NCBI RefSeq assembly: GCF_900188105.1
Contig: NZ_FZNP01000001.1
Location: 248,001 to 312,000, forward strand
Length of the DNA: 64,000 bases
Direction of reading: 5' to 3'
Source of the DNA: Actinomadura mexicana
GTDB lineage: Bacteria; Actinomycetota; Actinomycetes; Streptosporangiales; Streptosporangiaceae
A program made the translations under genes and the position numbers. This document shows positions 29,870-38,886 of the stretch, in pieces. Each line of letters starts with the position of its first letter. The first letter of the stretch is position 1. The notes below the pieces were generated by a model. That model made no database searches. It saw only the letters and a list, made by a program, of their open reading frames with translations, and was not told where the DNA came from.

Positions 29870-30225
29870 TTCGCCGATCGGGGAGGTCATGGACCGGTAC
29901 GGCACGTCGCGGCGTTCGCGTGGAAGGTGCTGCGGCCGGGCGGGGTCCTGGCAATCACGCCAATCGCCCGCCACGAAGCCGGGCGATTCGTCGACCCCGC
30001 TTCGCAAATCATCCGCCAAGCCCAAGGACTGGGTTCCGGTACGCCAAACACGCTTTCGCGCTGCGCGTCCCCATCGACGGGGACTCGTTGGTCGTTAGGC
30101 AGGACCCGCCGAGTTGGCCCCACTTGCGCGACATCCGCTCCCGCGCGCTGCCGCCGCAGGTCAGCGTTCACGCCGACGTGTGCCTGTTCACAAAAACTCA
30201 CCGGGACAGGGGTGGTGCCCGATGA
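29870..30225 (+). pseudogene. SAM-dependent (DNA/TRM11-like) methyltransferase remnant, frameshifted
   Basis: One frame gives F-A-W-K-V-L-R-P-G-G-V-L-A-I-T-P. Near 30035 the natural reading moves to another frame: F-R-Y-A-K-H-A-F-A-L-R-V and later V-H-A-D-V-C-L-F-T-K to a stop at 30225. The order R-P-G-G, then H-x-x-A-L, then H-x-D-V-x-x-F matches the end of TRM11-like methyltransferases of actinomycetes. The SAM-binding N-terminus is missing. Confidence 0.5.
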
Positions 30226-30650
30226 ACCACGGTTTCTTCTCCGGTCCGACCACGGCCCTGGCATCGGTGCTCGCGACCGGGTAGCAGCTTCGCGATTGCA
30301 ACGCCACGGCAGCGAAGAACGATAGAAAAAGCATGTGAAGCCCCTGCTAGGGCGGAGGGTTCTAATAGATCACCTTCCTACCAGGGTTCCTTCAAATTTC
30401 AGGGCCCGCCACACCTCCCGCGATCATGCTGTGATTCCTATTCACAGGCGCTAATGGAAAGGGTTCACCGGCGAGCTGCCATCCTATCTCGGGTCCCAAC
30501 ACGTGGCAGCCCGAACCTTTCGGTTGCGACCCACACCTCCGTTGAGCCTCTGTCTCGCAGGTGGCGGAGTGTGACCAGCGCGTGATGCTGTTGTGGAATG
30601 CTCGGCGGGGACGTGAGTACGGATTCGGCGGTTGAAGCGGGAGGCGGTCG
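30226..30650. other. Region without a convincing gene
   Basis: No supported ORF. It should contain the promoter of the restriction gene at 30651. An imperfect hairpin-like stretch, CCCTGCTAGGG, lies near 30344. Confidence 0.4.
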
Positions 30651-33176
30651 GTGAAGGCGAGCGAGACGACGTTGCGGAAGCTGATCGCGGGCGAGAAGCA
30701 GTTCGTGGTCCCGTTGTTCCAGCGTCCGTATGCGTGGACGGACAAGCATCTCAAGCCGCTGTGGCAGGACGTGGTGGCACAGGCTGACGCGGTCGCGCAG
30801 GGGTCTCCTCGCGGGCATTTCCTCGGGTCGGTAGTGCTGGCGCCCAGTCCTCATGCGAGCCCGTCGCTGGCGCGGTGGATCGTGGTCGATGGGCAACAGC
30901 GGCTGACCACGCTGCTGTTGCTGCTGTGCGCGATCAGGGATCATCTGAAGGTTGAAGATCCGGATGAGTGGGACCGGATCAATGAACTGCACCTGATCAA
31001 CAAGTTCGAGCGGGGGGAAGCCCGCTTTCGGCTGCTGCCCACGCAGGTCGACCGCGGCGCATTCACTGCATGTGTCAACGGGTCTCTCGATCAGCGGGTC
31101 TCGGGAGTGATCGGCACCAGCTACCAGTTCTTCCGCAGCAGGCTGGTCACCGCCGATGATCCGGCCGACCCGCACGACATCAAGCGTATCGAATCGGCGG
31201 TGCTGGACTGGCTCAGCCTGGTGCAGATCACCGTGGAGCAGGACGACAACGCGTTCCGGATCTTCGAGTCGCTGAACAACACGGGCATGCGACTCAGTCA
31301 GGTGGACCTGATTCGCAACTATGTCTTCATGATGCTCGCGACCAAAGGCGAGCACGTGTACGACACCTACTGGTTGCCGCTCCAGCGGATGCTCGGCAAC
31401 GACACCAAGGCGCTGGAGCAGCTGATGTACCTGGTCCTGGTGCTGAAGAAGGGCGAGGACGCCACCTACAACGACATCTACCGCGGCCACCAGCAACTAC
31501 TGGACCAAGCCGGCGGTGACGAGAACAAGATCGAGACCTACGTCGCGGACCTGGCCCGCCGCGCCCGCCACTTCGCCGTCATCCGCGAGCCCGGTCGGGA
31601 GGCCGACAGCCGGATTTCGGCGAGCCTTGAATTCCTCAACGAGTGGCAGGCCTCTACCACCTACCCGGTGGTGATGAGGCTTCTGGAGCTGCGTGAGGAC
31701 GGCGAGGCCACCGATGATGACCTGGCCGAAGCATTGCGCTACATCGAGAGTTTCGTGGTTCGCCGACTCATCGCGGGTGTCCCCACCAACAACCTGAACC
31801 GGGTCTTCCAGCGGCTGTCGGGGCTGCTGTCAGCCGACGAGCCGGTGCCCGGCACCGTCCGCTCCACCCTGTCGCCAGCACGGCTGTACTGGCCCACCGA
31901 CACCGAGCTGCGCGACGCTGTCCGGACCCGGCAGTTCTACTGGCAAGGCAGCGGCCCTCAGAAGAAGCTCGTACTCCGCCGCCTCGCGGGAACCTTCCGC
32001 AGCCCCGAGCTGGTCGACCTGGCGCACAAGAACATCACCATCGAGCACGTCCTCCCCCAGCACTTGACCCCCGAATGGCGCACGGAGCTGTCACGTGACA
32101 GCGACGACCCGGCAATGCTGCACCGCGAACTCGTCCACACGCTGGGAAACCTGACTCTGACCGGGTACAACTCAGCCTTAAGCGACCTACCGTTCGCACG
32201 TAAGCGCGAGCAGCTCAGCCGCACCAGCATCGCCATGAACCAGGCCATCGCTGAACAAGGACACTGGGGCAAGACCGAGATCCACGCCCGCGCCGACGAC
32301 CTCACCGAGCGGGCGATCGCTCTATGGCCTGGCCCGGACGAGACCGGCCGTAAGTCCTCCCCGGAGCGGGACTGGACGCTGTTGCACAACGCCTTGGCCG
32401 CGCTGCCTGCAGCGACATGGACGACCTACGGGGACATCGCCGAGCTGATCGGCTCGCACGCCGTGCCAGTGGGCGTCCACCTGGGCAGCGTGCAAGTGGT
32501 GAACGCGCACCGGGTCCTTACCGCCGAGCGTCGACCGTCCCCTAACTTCCGCTGGCCCGACCCCGACGACGACCGAAATGTCCTAAACGTTCTGGTCGAC
32601 GACGGTATCAAGCTCGACGACACCGGCCGCGCCGACCCCGCCCAGCATGTCTCCGCCCATGAACTCGCGGCGCTGCTCGACCTGCCTGGGGCAGCCGAGA
32701 TGAAAGAAACCGACCTGACCGAAGGCGACGCCGCCGACCTGACCGAACAAGAACACCGCTTCCACAGCCAACTGGGCAGCCTCCACGGTCCCAAGACCAC
32801 CGGGGCCGTCGCCCGCCTGCTCGACCGTTGGCGTGAGGTGGGCGGCCAGTTCCAGTACGGCACCGGAGCCCAAGCCCGCTGCAGCCCGGTCCTGCCACAA
32901 AAACCCGGCGTGACCAAGATGCTGAACCTCTACACCCGTACCATCGAGGTGCCCTTCGGCCTGCTGAAAGGCCGACCCGTATTCGACGACCCCGGCCTGC
33001 GCGAGGAACTGCGGCAACGCCTCAACGACGCCCCCGGAATCGACCTGCCCGCCTCCAAACTCGACCTGTGGCCCAGTTTTCCCATCGCCCAACTGGCCGA
33101 CGAGGCCACCTGGGACGTCGTTATCGCTACCCTCGACTGGTTCAAAGCCCAGATCGACCACAGCGACGGCAACTGA
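30651..33176 (+). CDS. GmrSD-type (DUF262-DUF1524) restriction protein with added alkyltransferase-like domain
   Basis: The 841-residue protein fuses GmrS and GmrD halves. The DUF262 part has V-P-L-F-Q-R-P-Y-A-W (20-29) and the ParB-like nucleotide motif D-G-Q-Q-R-L-T-T-L (80-88). The DUF1524 HNH-like part has I-E-H-V-L-P (His 466, Pro 469) and L-G-N-L-T-L-T-G-Y-N. Such proteins cleave phage DNA with modified cytosine (type IV restriction). After it, residues 573-660 look like the DNA-binding domain of MGMT/ATL proteins (T-Y-G-D-I-A with Tyr 593; N-A-H-R-V at 618-622 where MGMT has P-C-H-R-V). A further C-terminal domain (about 700-841) is unrecognised. GTG 30651 is preceded by GGAGG. Confidence 0.85.
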   Translation: MKASETTLRKLIAGEKQFVVPLFQRPYAWTDKHLKPLWQDVVAQADAVAQGSPRGHFLGSVVLAPSPHASPSLARWIVVDGQQRLTTLLLLLCAIRDHLKVEDPDEWDRINELHLINKFERGEARFRLLPTQVDRGAFTACVNGSLDQRVSGVIGTSYQFFRSRLVTADDPADPHDIKRIESAVLDWLSLVQITVEQDDNAFRIFESLNNTGMRLSQVDLIRNYVFMMLATKGEHVYDTYWLPLQRMLGNDTKALEQLMYLVLVLKKGEDATYNDIYRGHQQLLDQAGGDENKIETYVADLARRARHFAVIREPGREADSRISASLEFLNEWQASTTYPVVMRLLELREDGEATDDDLAEALRYIESFVVRRLIAGVPTNNLNRVFQRLSGLLSADEPVPGTVRSTLSPARLYWPTDTELRDAVRTRQFYWQGSGPQKKLVLRRLAGTFRSPELVDLAHKNITIEHVLPQHLTPEWRTELSRDSDDPAMLHRELVHTLGNLTLTGYNSALSDLPFARKREQLSRTSIAMNQAIAEQGHWGKTEIHARADDLTERAIALWPGPDETGRKSSPERDWTLLHNALAALPAATWTTYGDIAELIGSHAVPVGVHLGSVQVVNAHRVLTAERRPSPNFRWPDPDDDRNVLNVLVDDGIKLDDTGRADPAQHVSAHELAALLDLPGAAEMKETDLTEGDAADLTEQEHRFHSQLGSLHGPKTTGAVARLLDRWREVGGQFQYGTGAQARCSPVLPQKPGVTKMLNLYTRTIEVPFGLLKGRPVFDDPGLREELRQRLNDAPGIDLPASKLDLWPSFPIAQLADEATWDVVIATLDWFKAQIDHSDGN

Positions 33177-33636
33177 CTGCCTCCCCCCTCGAGTGGAGAC
33201 CGGGCGCGACCAAGGTCATCATGATCAACAAATCCGGGTAGGCCTCGACAGCTTCAAGTTCGCCGCCGGCAAGCCCCTCTGCCCGCCACTTGTGGCCCAT
33301 CCACGGCCGTCCCGGAGTGACAAGGGGCGGCGGCGCTCAGGCCGCTGCGCGGCCCCGCGCCAGGCCGCCCGGAGCGTGCGGCATGGGCGCCGGTCACCGG
33401 ACGGCCACGCATCGCGAAGCCGCCGCCCTGTCCGTCATCCGCTGGCGGTCACGGGGTCGCGCCGCCGCCCGGCAGAGACGGACCGTCAGAGTCGGCGCCC
33501 GTTTGAGTTCAGTGTTCAACCCGATCGCGAGGTCATTGATCCTGCCGCTGATCCTCCGCAGCTCCTCGGCCAGTTCCTTGGCTCGGCCGTTGTGCGGCTC
33601 GGGCATCTGTGGAGTGACAGCACTGAGAATCGGAAC
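33177..33636. other. Region without a convincing gene
   Basis: A minus-strand ORF at 33394-33606 has a helical stretch (K-E-L-A-E-E-L-R-R-I) but no family, start signal or context; otherwise nothing is visible. Confidence 0.4.
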
Positions 33637-33846
33637 GTCTGGACCTGCTTGAAGCGCGCCAGGTCGTGCGCGGCGTCGTGCGCCTCGTCATACTCGGCCC
33701 GGAACTGGTCGCGATGCGACGGCGGGAGCGCATCGAAGATCGCAGCCGGGTCCTCTCCGGGATCCCGCGATGCGGCCGGTTCCTCGGGCAGAGCGGTCAT
33801 GATGTCTGACTTACCTGTGTGCCGCACACGGGGACGGGACTCCCCC
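33637..33846 (-). pseudogene. Truncated second copy of the DUF6247-like antitoxin gene
   Basis: It is nearly identical to 21379-21587. The ATG is at 33800 and the first 55 or so codons are intact, then the frame runs into unrelated sequence at 33637. The toxin half is absent, so at most a partial antitoxin could be made. Confidence 0.8.
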
Positions 33847-34100
33847 GGGGTCCGTTCTGAACGGCCGGACATGTGCCCTCCCTATCGCGGGCGAGCGGAT
33901 TGGTCCGAGTTAGAGCATCGGTAGGCACGTTCGTCTCCGCCCCGGATCCTCCCGACGCATGAGGGTGACGGGCGCGGTGGTGAGGTGGGGTCGCCGGGAG
34001 GGCGCGGTCGGGTGCCGGACGTCGCCGCATCGGCACGCGGCTGTGCGGAGCGGCGGGGATTATCCGGCGTGCTGGTGATGCCGGGGTTTCGGGCAAGTGC

Positions 34101-34655
34101 CTAGGCGTCCGGGATGAGGTCGAGGGCGACCTCCAGTGCGGCGGCTTGCAGTTCGTTCTCGTCGATGTCCTTGTCGCGCATGGCGAAGTGGGTCATGTGC
34201 AGGGTGAGGATGGAAAGGCGGGCGCGGATCTGATCCGGGAGGCTCGTCTCGTTGTCGACCAGGAACTCGGCGAAGGACTGCATGCGCGCGCGCATGTCGG
34301 CGCCGCCCTTCAGGTCCCGTACTGCCGGTTCGTTCTGCTGCATGAAGCGGAGCATCTCCTTGCCGGGACCCTGGATGATCTCGGCATAGCGGCGCACGAA
34401 CTCCCGCCGTGACGCCGGGGTGGGCTGCTGCCCCCGCGCCCATTCCAGCAGTTCCTCGGCCTCGGCGTGGAAGTCCGCGAAGAGGCTGGCAACGATGTCC
34501 TCTTTGGTCTTGAAGTGGTAGTACAGCGCCGCCTTGGTCACGTCGAGCCGTTCGGCGATCTCGCGGAGCGAGGTCTTCTCGTAGCCCTGCTCGGCGAACA
34601 ACTCCAGGGCGACCCTGCGGATCTGCTCGCGGGTGTCGCTGCGTCGGCGGGTCAT
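34101..34655 (-). CDS. TetR-family repressor of the adjacent drug exporter
   Basis: The 184-residue protein has an N-terminal TetR domain (R-R-V-A-L-E-L-F-A-E-Q-G-Y; I-A-E-R-L-D-V-T-K-A-A-L-Y-Y-H-F). The C-terminal ligand domain carries R-F-M-Q-Q-N-E. The start is ATG 34655 with GGAGG 6-10 bases upstream; the longer ORF would cover the operators. It is divergent from the MFS gene and almost certainly represses it. Confidence 0.92.
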   Translation of the reverse strand: MTRRRSDTREQIRRVALELFAEQGYEKTSLREIAERLDVTKAALYYHFKTKEDIVASLFADFHAEAEELLEWARGQQPTPASRREFVRRYAEIIQGPGKEMLRFMQQNEPAVRDLKGGADMRARMQSFAEFLVDNETSLPDQIRARLSILTLHMTHFAMRDKDIDENELQAAALEVALDLIPDA

Positions 34656-34674
34656 CACGTCCTCCCCAAACAAT

Positions 34675-34745
34675 CTTACTTGACGACCGGCTAGTTCCCA
34701 GCTTACCGTACGGCAGGTAAGCAAACTAGCCGGGCGGCAGGTAAG
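34675..34745. promoter_or_regulatory. Nested operators between TetR and MFS genes
   Basis: A central palindrome CTTACCGTACGGCAGGTAAG (34702-34721) is flanked by two 22-bp arms (34675-34696 and 34724-34745) that are inverted copies of each other with three mismatches. Plus-strand TTGACG (34680-34685) and TACCGT (34704-34709) with an 18-base spacer would make the exporter promoter, so the central site covers the -10 box. Confidence 0.7.
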
Positions 34746-34767
34746 TGCCGATGCAGGGAGGACCGGG

Positions 34768-36348
34768 ATGAGTACGACACTCACGGAGAGCGGTACGGGG
34801 GCGGCTCCCCAGAGCAAGCGCCAGATCTACATCGTGATGAGCGGGCTGATGATCGGGATGCTGCTCGCCATGCTGGACAACATGGTGGTGGGCACCGCGA
34901 TGCCCACGATCGTCGGCGAACTGGGCGGGTTGGCGCATCTGTCCTGGGTGGTCACCGCCTACACGCTCGCCACCGCCGCAGCGACGCCGATCTGGGGCAA
35001 GCTCGGTGACATCTACGGCCGCAAGGGCATGTTCATGGCCGCCATCGTGCTGTTCCTGGCCGGATCGGCACTGGCCGGCATGGCGCACAGCATGATGCAG
35101 CTGATCGCCTTTCGCGGTGTCCAGGGACTGGGCGCCGGGGGGCTGATGGTCGGGGCGATGGCCATCATCGGCGACCTGGTGCCGCCCCGCGAGCGCGGGC
35201 GCTATCAGGGGCTGATGGCCGCGGTCATGCCGCTGGCGTTCATCGGGGGTCCGCTGCTGGGCGGCCTGGTCACCGACCACCTCAGCTGGCGGTGGGCCTT
35301 CTACGTCAACCTGCCGCTGGGCGCCCTCGCCCTGGTGGTCACCGCGCTGACCATGCACCTTCCCAAGCGTCCCCGCAGCACCTCCCGCATCGACTATGCC
35401 GGTGCAGTCCTGCTGACCGGCGGGATCGTCTGCCTGTCGCTGATGACCAGCTGGGGCGGTCTGGAGTACGCCTGGACCTCCGCCACGATCATCGGCCTGG
35501 GCGCCGGCGCCGCCGTCCTGCTGACCCTGTTCGTGCTGTGGGAGCTGCGTGTCGAGTCCCCGATCCTGCCGATGAGCCTGTTCCGCAGCCGTAACTTCAC
35601 TCTGGCCTCGGTGCTGGGCTTCCTGGTCGGCTTCGCGATGTTCGGTGCGGTGACCTTCCTGCCGCAGTTCCAGCAGCTGGTGCAGGGCGCCTCGGCCACC
35701 AACAGCGGCCTGCTCCTGCTGCCGTTGATGATGGGCATGCTCGTCACCACCATGGCCGTCGGACAGCTGGTGACCCGAACCGGGCGCTACCGCGTCTATC
35801 CCATCGTGGGCGGGGTGTTCATGACCGCGGGCATGCTGCTGCTGGCCCAGCTCACGGTGGGCTCCACCCGGCTGACCACCGGGCTGTTCATGCTCGTGCT
35901 GGGTGCCGGCATGGGGTTCCTGATGCAGAACACGATGCTCATCGCGCAGAACAGCGTGGAGATGAAGGACATCGGCGCGGCCAGCGGCGCGGCCACCCTG
36001 TTCCGGACGATCGGCGGCTCGCTCGGCGTGTCGATCCTCGGCGCGATCTACAGCAGCCACCTGACCGGTGCGCTGACCGACCGGCTCGGCGAGCGGGCAG
36101 GCGAGTCGATCTCCGGCAGCGGCGGCCAGCTCACTCCGGCGCTGCTCAAGCGGATGCCGGTCAACGTGCGCGACGCCGTGGAGCACGCGGTCACCTCAGG
36201 TGTCCACAACGTCTTCCTCTGGGCGGCCGCGTTCACGCTGCTGGCCATCGTCGCCGCCTGGTTCATCCGCGAAACCCCGCTGCGTGGCGGCGCCTCCGAA
36301 CAGCCCGCCCCCGAGGATCGCGCACTCACCGAACCCGTCACGGTCTGA
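34768..36348 (+). CDS. MFS multidrug exporter, DHA2 (EmrB/QacA) family
   Basis: The 526-residue protein has 14 hydrophobic helices. Motif A of the family (G-K-L-G-D-I-Y-G-R-K) follows the second helix, and a motif-C-like segment (M-P-L-A-F-I-G-G-P-L-L-G-G) lies in the fifth. It should extrude drugs by proton antiport at the cytoplasmic membrane. It is divergent from its TetR regulator. Confidence 0.93.
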   Translation: MSTTLTESGTGAAPQSKRQIYIVMSGLMIGMLLAMLDNMVVGTAMPTIVGELGGLAHLSWVVTAYTLATAAATPIWGKLGDIYGRKGMFMAAIVLFLAGSALAGMAHSMMQLIAFRGVQGLGAGGLMVGAMAIIGDLVPPRERGRYQGLMAAVMPLAFIGGPLLGGLVTDHLSWRWAFYVNLPLGALALVVTALTMHLPKRPRSTSRIDYAGAVLLTGGIVCLSLMTSWGGLEYAWTSATIIGLGAGAAVLLTLFVLWELRVESPILPMSLFRSRNFTLASVLGFLVGFAMFGAVTFLPQFQQLVQGASATNSGLLLLPLMMGMLVTTMAVGQLVTRTGRYRVYPIVGGVFMTAGMLLLAQLTVGSTRLTTGLFMLVLGAGMGFLMQNTMLIAQNSVEMKDIGAASGAATLFRTIGGSLGVSILGAIYSSHLTGALTDRLGERAGESISGSGGQLTPALLKRMPVNVRDAVEHAVTSGVHNVFLWAAAFTLLAIVAAWFIRETPLRGGASEQPAPEDRALTEPVTV

Positions 36349-36365
36349 CCCGTCTCAGCAGCCCC

Positions 36366-36396
36366 AGGGGCCGTCCTCAACGAGAGGACGGCCCCT
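36366..36396 (+). terminator. Strong stem-loop terminator after the MFS gene
   Basis: A perfect 13-bp stem (AGGGGCCGTCCTC paired with GAGGACGGCCCCT) with a five-base loop (AACGA) begins 17 bases past the MFS stop. No long T-run follows, as is common in actinomycetes. Confidence 0.85.
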
Positions 36397-36419
36397 GTCT
36401 GGTTGCGGGGCGTGGGGTC

Positions 36420-36530
36420 GCCGCTCAGTTGGGCGGCGGCGTCATGGGTGTCCCACAGCCTCACGGCGATCAACACAAGGTCGGACGGCCCCACCTCCGC
36501 GATGGCGGGCACCGCCGACGCGGCGCTCCA
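36420..36530 (-). pseudogene. Ketopantoate reductase (PanE/ApbA) fragment
   Basis: About 30 residues read E-V-G-P-S-D-L-V-L-I-A-V-R-L-W-D-T, the segment after the Rossmann motif in 2-dehydropantoate 2-reductases. The rest is missing on both sides. Confidence 0.45.
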
Positions 36531-36581
36531 TCACTGCGATCCGCAGCGCGATGCTCTGGCTCGTCGCGCGCTGGGCTCGCC

Positions 36582-37091
36582 CTACTCGGCGGCCGCTCGT
36601 CTGGGCAGCTTCCAGCCGGGGCGGGGGAAGTGACACGTGTAGCCGTTCGGGTACTTCTGCAGATAGTCCTGGTGCTCGGGCTCGGCCTTCCAGAAGTCGG
36701 TCGCGGCGGTCACCTCGGTGACCACCTTGCCCGGCCACAGGCCCGAGGCGTCGACGTCCGCGATGGTGTCCTCGGCGATCTGCCGCTGCTCGTCCGAGGT
36801 GTAGAAGATCGCGGAACGGTAGCTCGTGCCGACATCGTTGCCCTGGCGGTTCAGTGTCGTCGGGTCGTGGATCTGGAAGAAGAACTCCAGCAGGGCCCGG
36901 AAGTCCGTCTGGTCGGGGTCGTAGAGGACCTCGATCGTCTCGGCGTGGGACCCGTGGTGGCGGTAGGTCGCGTTGGGGACGTCGCCGCCGCTGTACCCGA
37001 CACTTGTGGAAACCACTCCGGGCTGGCGACGGAACAGGTCCTCCATGCCCCAGAAACAACCGCCCGCGAGCAGTGCTCTCTCGATTGCCAT
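36582..37091 (-). CDS. msrA: Peptide methionine sulfoxide reductase A
   Basis: The 169-residue enzyme repairs methionine S-sulfoxide. The catalytic motif G-G-C-F-W-G places the nucleophilic cysteine at residue 12, and the family segments V-G-Y-S-G-G, H-x-E-x-x-x-V and G-T-S-Y-R-S-A are present. The ATG at 37091 has GAGGGGAAG upstream. A second conserved cysteine lies near the end (G-Y-T-C-H-F). It is monocistronic, ending in fragment-rich sequence. Confidence 0.94.
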   Translation of the reverse strand: MAIERALLAGGCFWGMEDLFRRQPGVVSTSVGYSGGDVPNATYRHHGSHAETIEVLYDPDQTDFRALLEFFFQIHDPTTLNRQGNDVGTSYRSAIFYTSDEQRQIAEDTIADVDASGLWPGKVVTEVTAATDFWKAEPEHQDYLQKYPNGYTCHFPRPGWKLPRRAAAE

Positions 37092-37417
37092 GTTCTTCCC
37101 CTCTCGTACTCTCTGCAGTGCGGACGATCCGGCAGGACGAAGAGCGGGTCCGCTGTTCAGAGAATGATCACGCGTCCCGGGTCGTGTGCGTGTTCCACTC
37201 GCCGGGTCGATAGACGCGCACCGCCGCTTCCTCGGGGCTCGCATCCCCCAACCCCTCCAACTAGCGATACTCCACCCGGATTCCCGGCAACCCGGCATTC
37301 GGCGATGACCCGAAGGCCGCACCGTCGACTCGGCCGAGTTCGCTGCGGGTCAGGGACACTGCACCGCCCAGGACCGGGACACCACCGGACCCTCCGGGAT
37401 GACGATGTGCGGCAGCG
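37092..37417. other. Region without a convincing gene
   Basis: Promoter of msrA and decayed sequence; no supported ORF. Confidence 0.45.
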
Positions 37418-37606
37418 CCCCCGCAGCGCCGAATCGTCCACGGCGCGCAGTATGTTCTCCGCCTCATCAAGCCGGCGCAGATCGATCAGGGCGGCGGCGA
37501 GGACGAGCAGCGGCTGGACGTGGCGCGCGTTCCGGGAACCACCCGTCTGCCGGCGCACCGCTCGCCACAGCACCTCAAGGTCCTCTCCTACATGCCCGCC
37601 GGTCAT
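37418..37606 (-). pseudogene. Helical-repeat regulator fragment (LuxR/AfsR-type?)
   Basis: The 63-residue open stretch reads L-L-V-L-A-A-A-L-I-D-L-R-R-L-D-E-A-E-N-I, like the TPR-type part of large ATP-binding regulators. There is no HTH or start signal. Assignment is weak. Confidence 0.3.
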
Positions 37607-37631
37607 CGAGTGCCGGGTCGCCGGGGCGCGT

Positions 37632-38804
37632 TCAACGGTTGGCGGCGAGCACTGCCGCGAGGCCCTCTTGCAGATCTTTGACGAAGTACTCGGGAACCTC
37701 CAGCGAAGGGAAATGTCCCCCGCTTTCGGGGGACCTCCATCGGACGATCCGTCGGTACCGCTCCTGCGCCCAGGGGCGCGGACACTTCTCGATGTCGCGG
37801 GGGTACACACTGATTGCCGACGGGACTTCGACCCGAAGTGCGGGATCGAGCGAGTTGTGGCTCTCGTAGTAGATGCGGGCCGCCGATGCGCCGGTCCGCG
37901 TCAGCCAATAGAGGGTGACGTCGTCGAGAATTCTGTCTCTGGAAATCGTCTCGAACGGGCTGTCTTCGGTGTCTGACCACTCGGCGAACTTGTCAAGGAT
38001 CCAGGCGAGAAGCCCGACCGGTGAGTCGACGAGCGAGTAGCCGATGGTCTGCGGTCGGGTCGCCTGCTGCTTCGCGTACGCCGCGCGGTGGCGCCAGAAA
38101 TCCCGGGTTTCCTCGGTCCACCTGCGCTCGACCGCCGTCAGCCCGTCTGTTGTCAGCCCAGGCGGTGCCTGCGCGGTCGTTGTGTGGATGCCGAGAACAT
38201 GCTCCGGGAACCTGCCGCCGAGGACCGTGGTGATCGGACCTCCCCAGTCGCCCCCGTGGGCTACGAACTTGCGGTAGCCGAGCCTCCCCATCAGTTCCAC
38301 CCATGCGGACGCGATCTTTTCGATTCCCCACCCGGTGGTGGCCGGCTTGTCGCTGTAGCCAAAGCCTGGTAGCGACGGGACCACGACGTGGAACGCCGGC
38401 GCGTCTGCGTCTTTCGGATCTGCCAGCTCGTCCACTACATCGGTGAACTCAGCAACGCTGCCCGGCCAGCCGTGCGTCAAGATCAGCGGAGTGGCCTCTG
38501 CGCGCGAGGATCGGCGGTGCAGGAAATGGATTCCCAGACCATCGATGGTCGTGCGGAACTGGCCGATACGGTCAAGGCGCTCTTCGAACGACCGCCAGTT
38601 GTACCCGGTGCGCCAGTAGTCCACGACATCGGCGAGGTCGGCGAGAGGAACGCCCTGTTCCCATCGGCGGGGGCCGGGCGCGGCGCGATGGACCGTCTCG
38701 GCCTCCGGTAGCCGCGCCGCGGCTAGTCGCGCGCGCAGATCGTCGAGGTCAGCGTCCGTTGCGTGGGCCTCGAATGCTTGGACGTCGCTGGTCGGACGCG
38801 GCAT
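37632..38804 (-). CDS. Epoxide hydrolase (alpha/beta fold, EHN domain)
   Basis: The 390-residue protein has the N-terminal epoxide hydrolase domain (D-D-L-R-A-R-L and R-W-E-Q-G-V-P) followed by the catalytic fold: oxyanion H-G-W-P-G-S at 111-116, nucleophile Asp 186 in G-G-D-W-G and His 364 in S-G-G-H-F-P. It hydrates epoxides to diols. It is divergent from a CGNR regulator across an 82-base gap with duplicated operator-like sites. Confidence 0.92.
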   Translation of the reverse strand: MPRPTSDVQAFEAHATDADLDDLRARLAAARLPEAETVHRAAPGPRRWEQGVPLADLADVVDYWRTGYNWRSFEERLDRIGQFRTTIDGLGIHFLHRRSSRAEATPLILTHGWPGSVAEFTDVVDELADPKDADAPAFHVVVPSLPGFGYSDKPATTGWGIEKIASAWVELMGRLGYRKFVAHGGDWGGPITTVLGGRFPEHVLGIHTTTAQAPPGLTTDGLTAVERRWTEETRDFWRHRAAYAKQQATRPQTIGYSLVDSPVGLLAWILDKFAEWSDTEDSPFETISRDRILDDVTLYWLTRTGASAARIYYESHNSLDPALRVEVPSAISVYPRDIEKCPRPWAQERYRRIVRWRSPESGGHFPSLEVPEYFVKDLQEGLAAVLAANR

Positions 38805-38825
38805 GAGACCTCCTGGCCATCGCGG

Positions 38826-38885
38826 AACCGGCTAAGACGGTTCTAGCATGGCGTCGTGTCAGCGTGCAACCGGCTAAGGTGGTTC
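38826..38885. promoter_or_regulatory. Two operator-like sites between epoxide hydrolase and CGNR genes
   Basis: AACCGGCTAAGACGGTTC (38826-38843) and AACCGGCTAAGGTGGTTC (38868-38885) are direct repeats 42 bases apart. Each is itself an imperfect inverted repeat with AACC/GGTT ends. The second ends immediately before the CGNR gene ATG, which would block its translation or transcription. Confidence 0.7.
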
Positions 38886-38886
38886 C

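Noticed and set aside
33394..33606. Minus-strand ORF with helical K-E-L-A-E-E-L-R-R-I segment, thought of as a MobC-like fragment
   Set aside because: The similarity is to general amphipathic helices only, with no relaxase nearby, RBS or second motif.
33900..33935. tRNA-like words (GAGTTAGAGCATCGG) in the island's right part
   Set aside because: Only about ten bases match the tRNA-Arg D-arm, and no acceptor, anticodon or T-arm follows; chance is sufficient.
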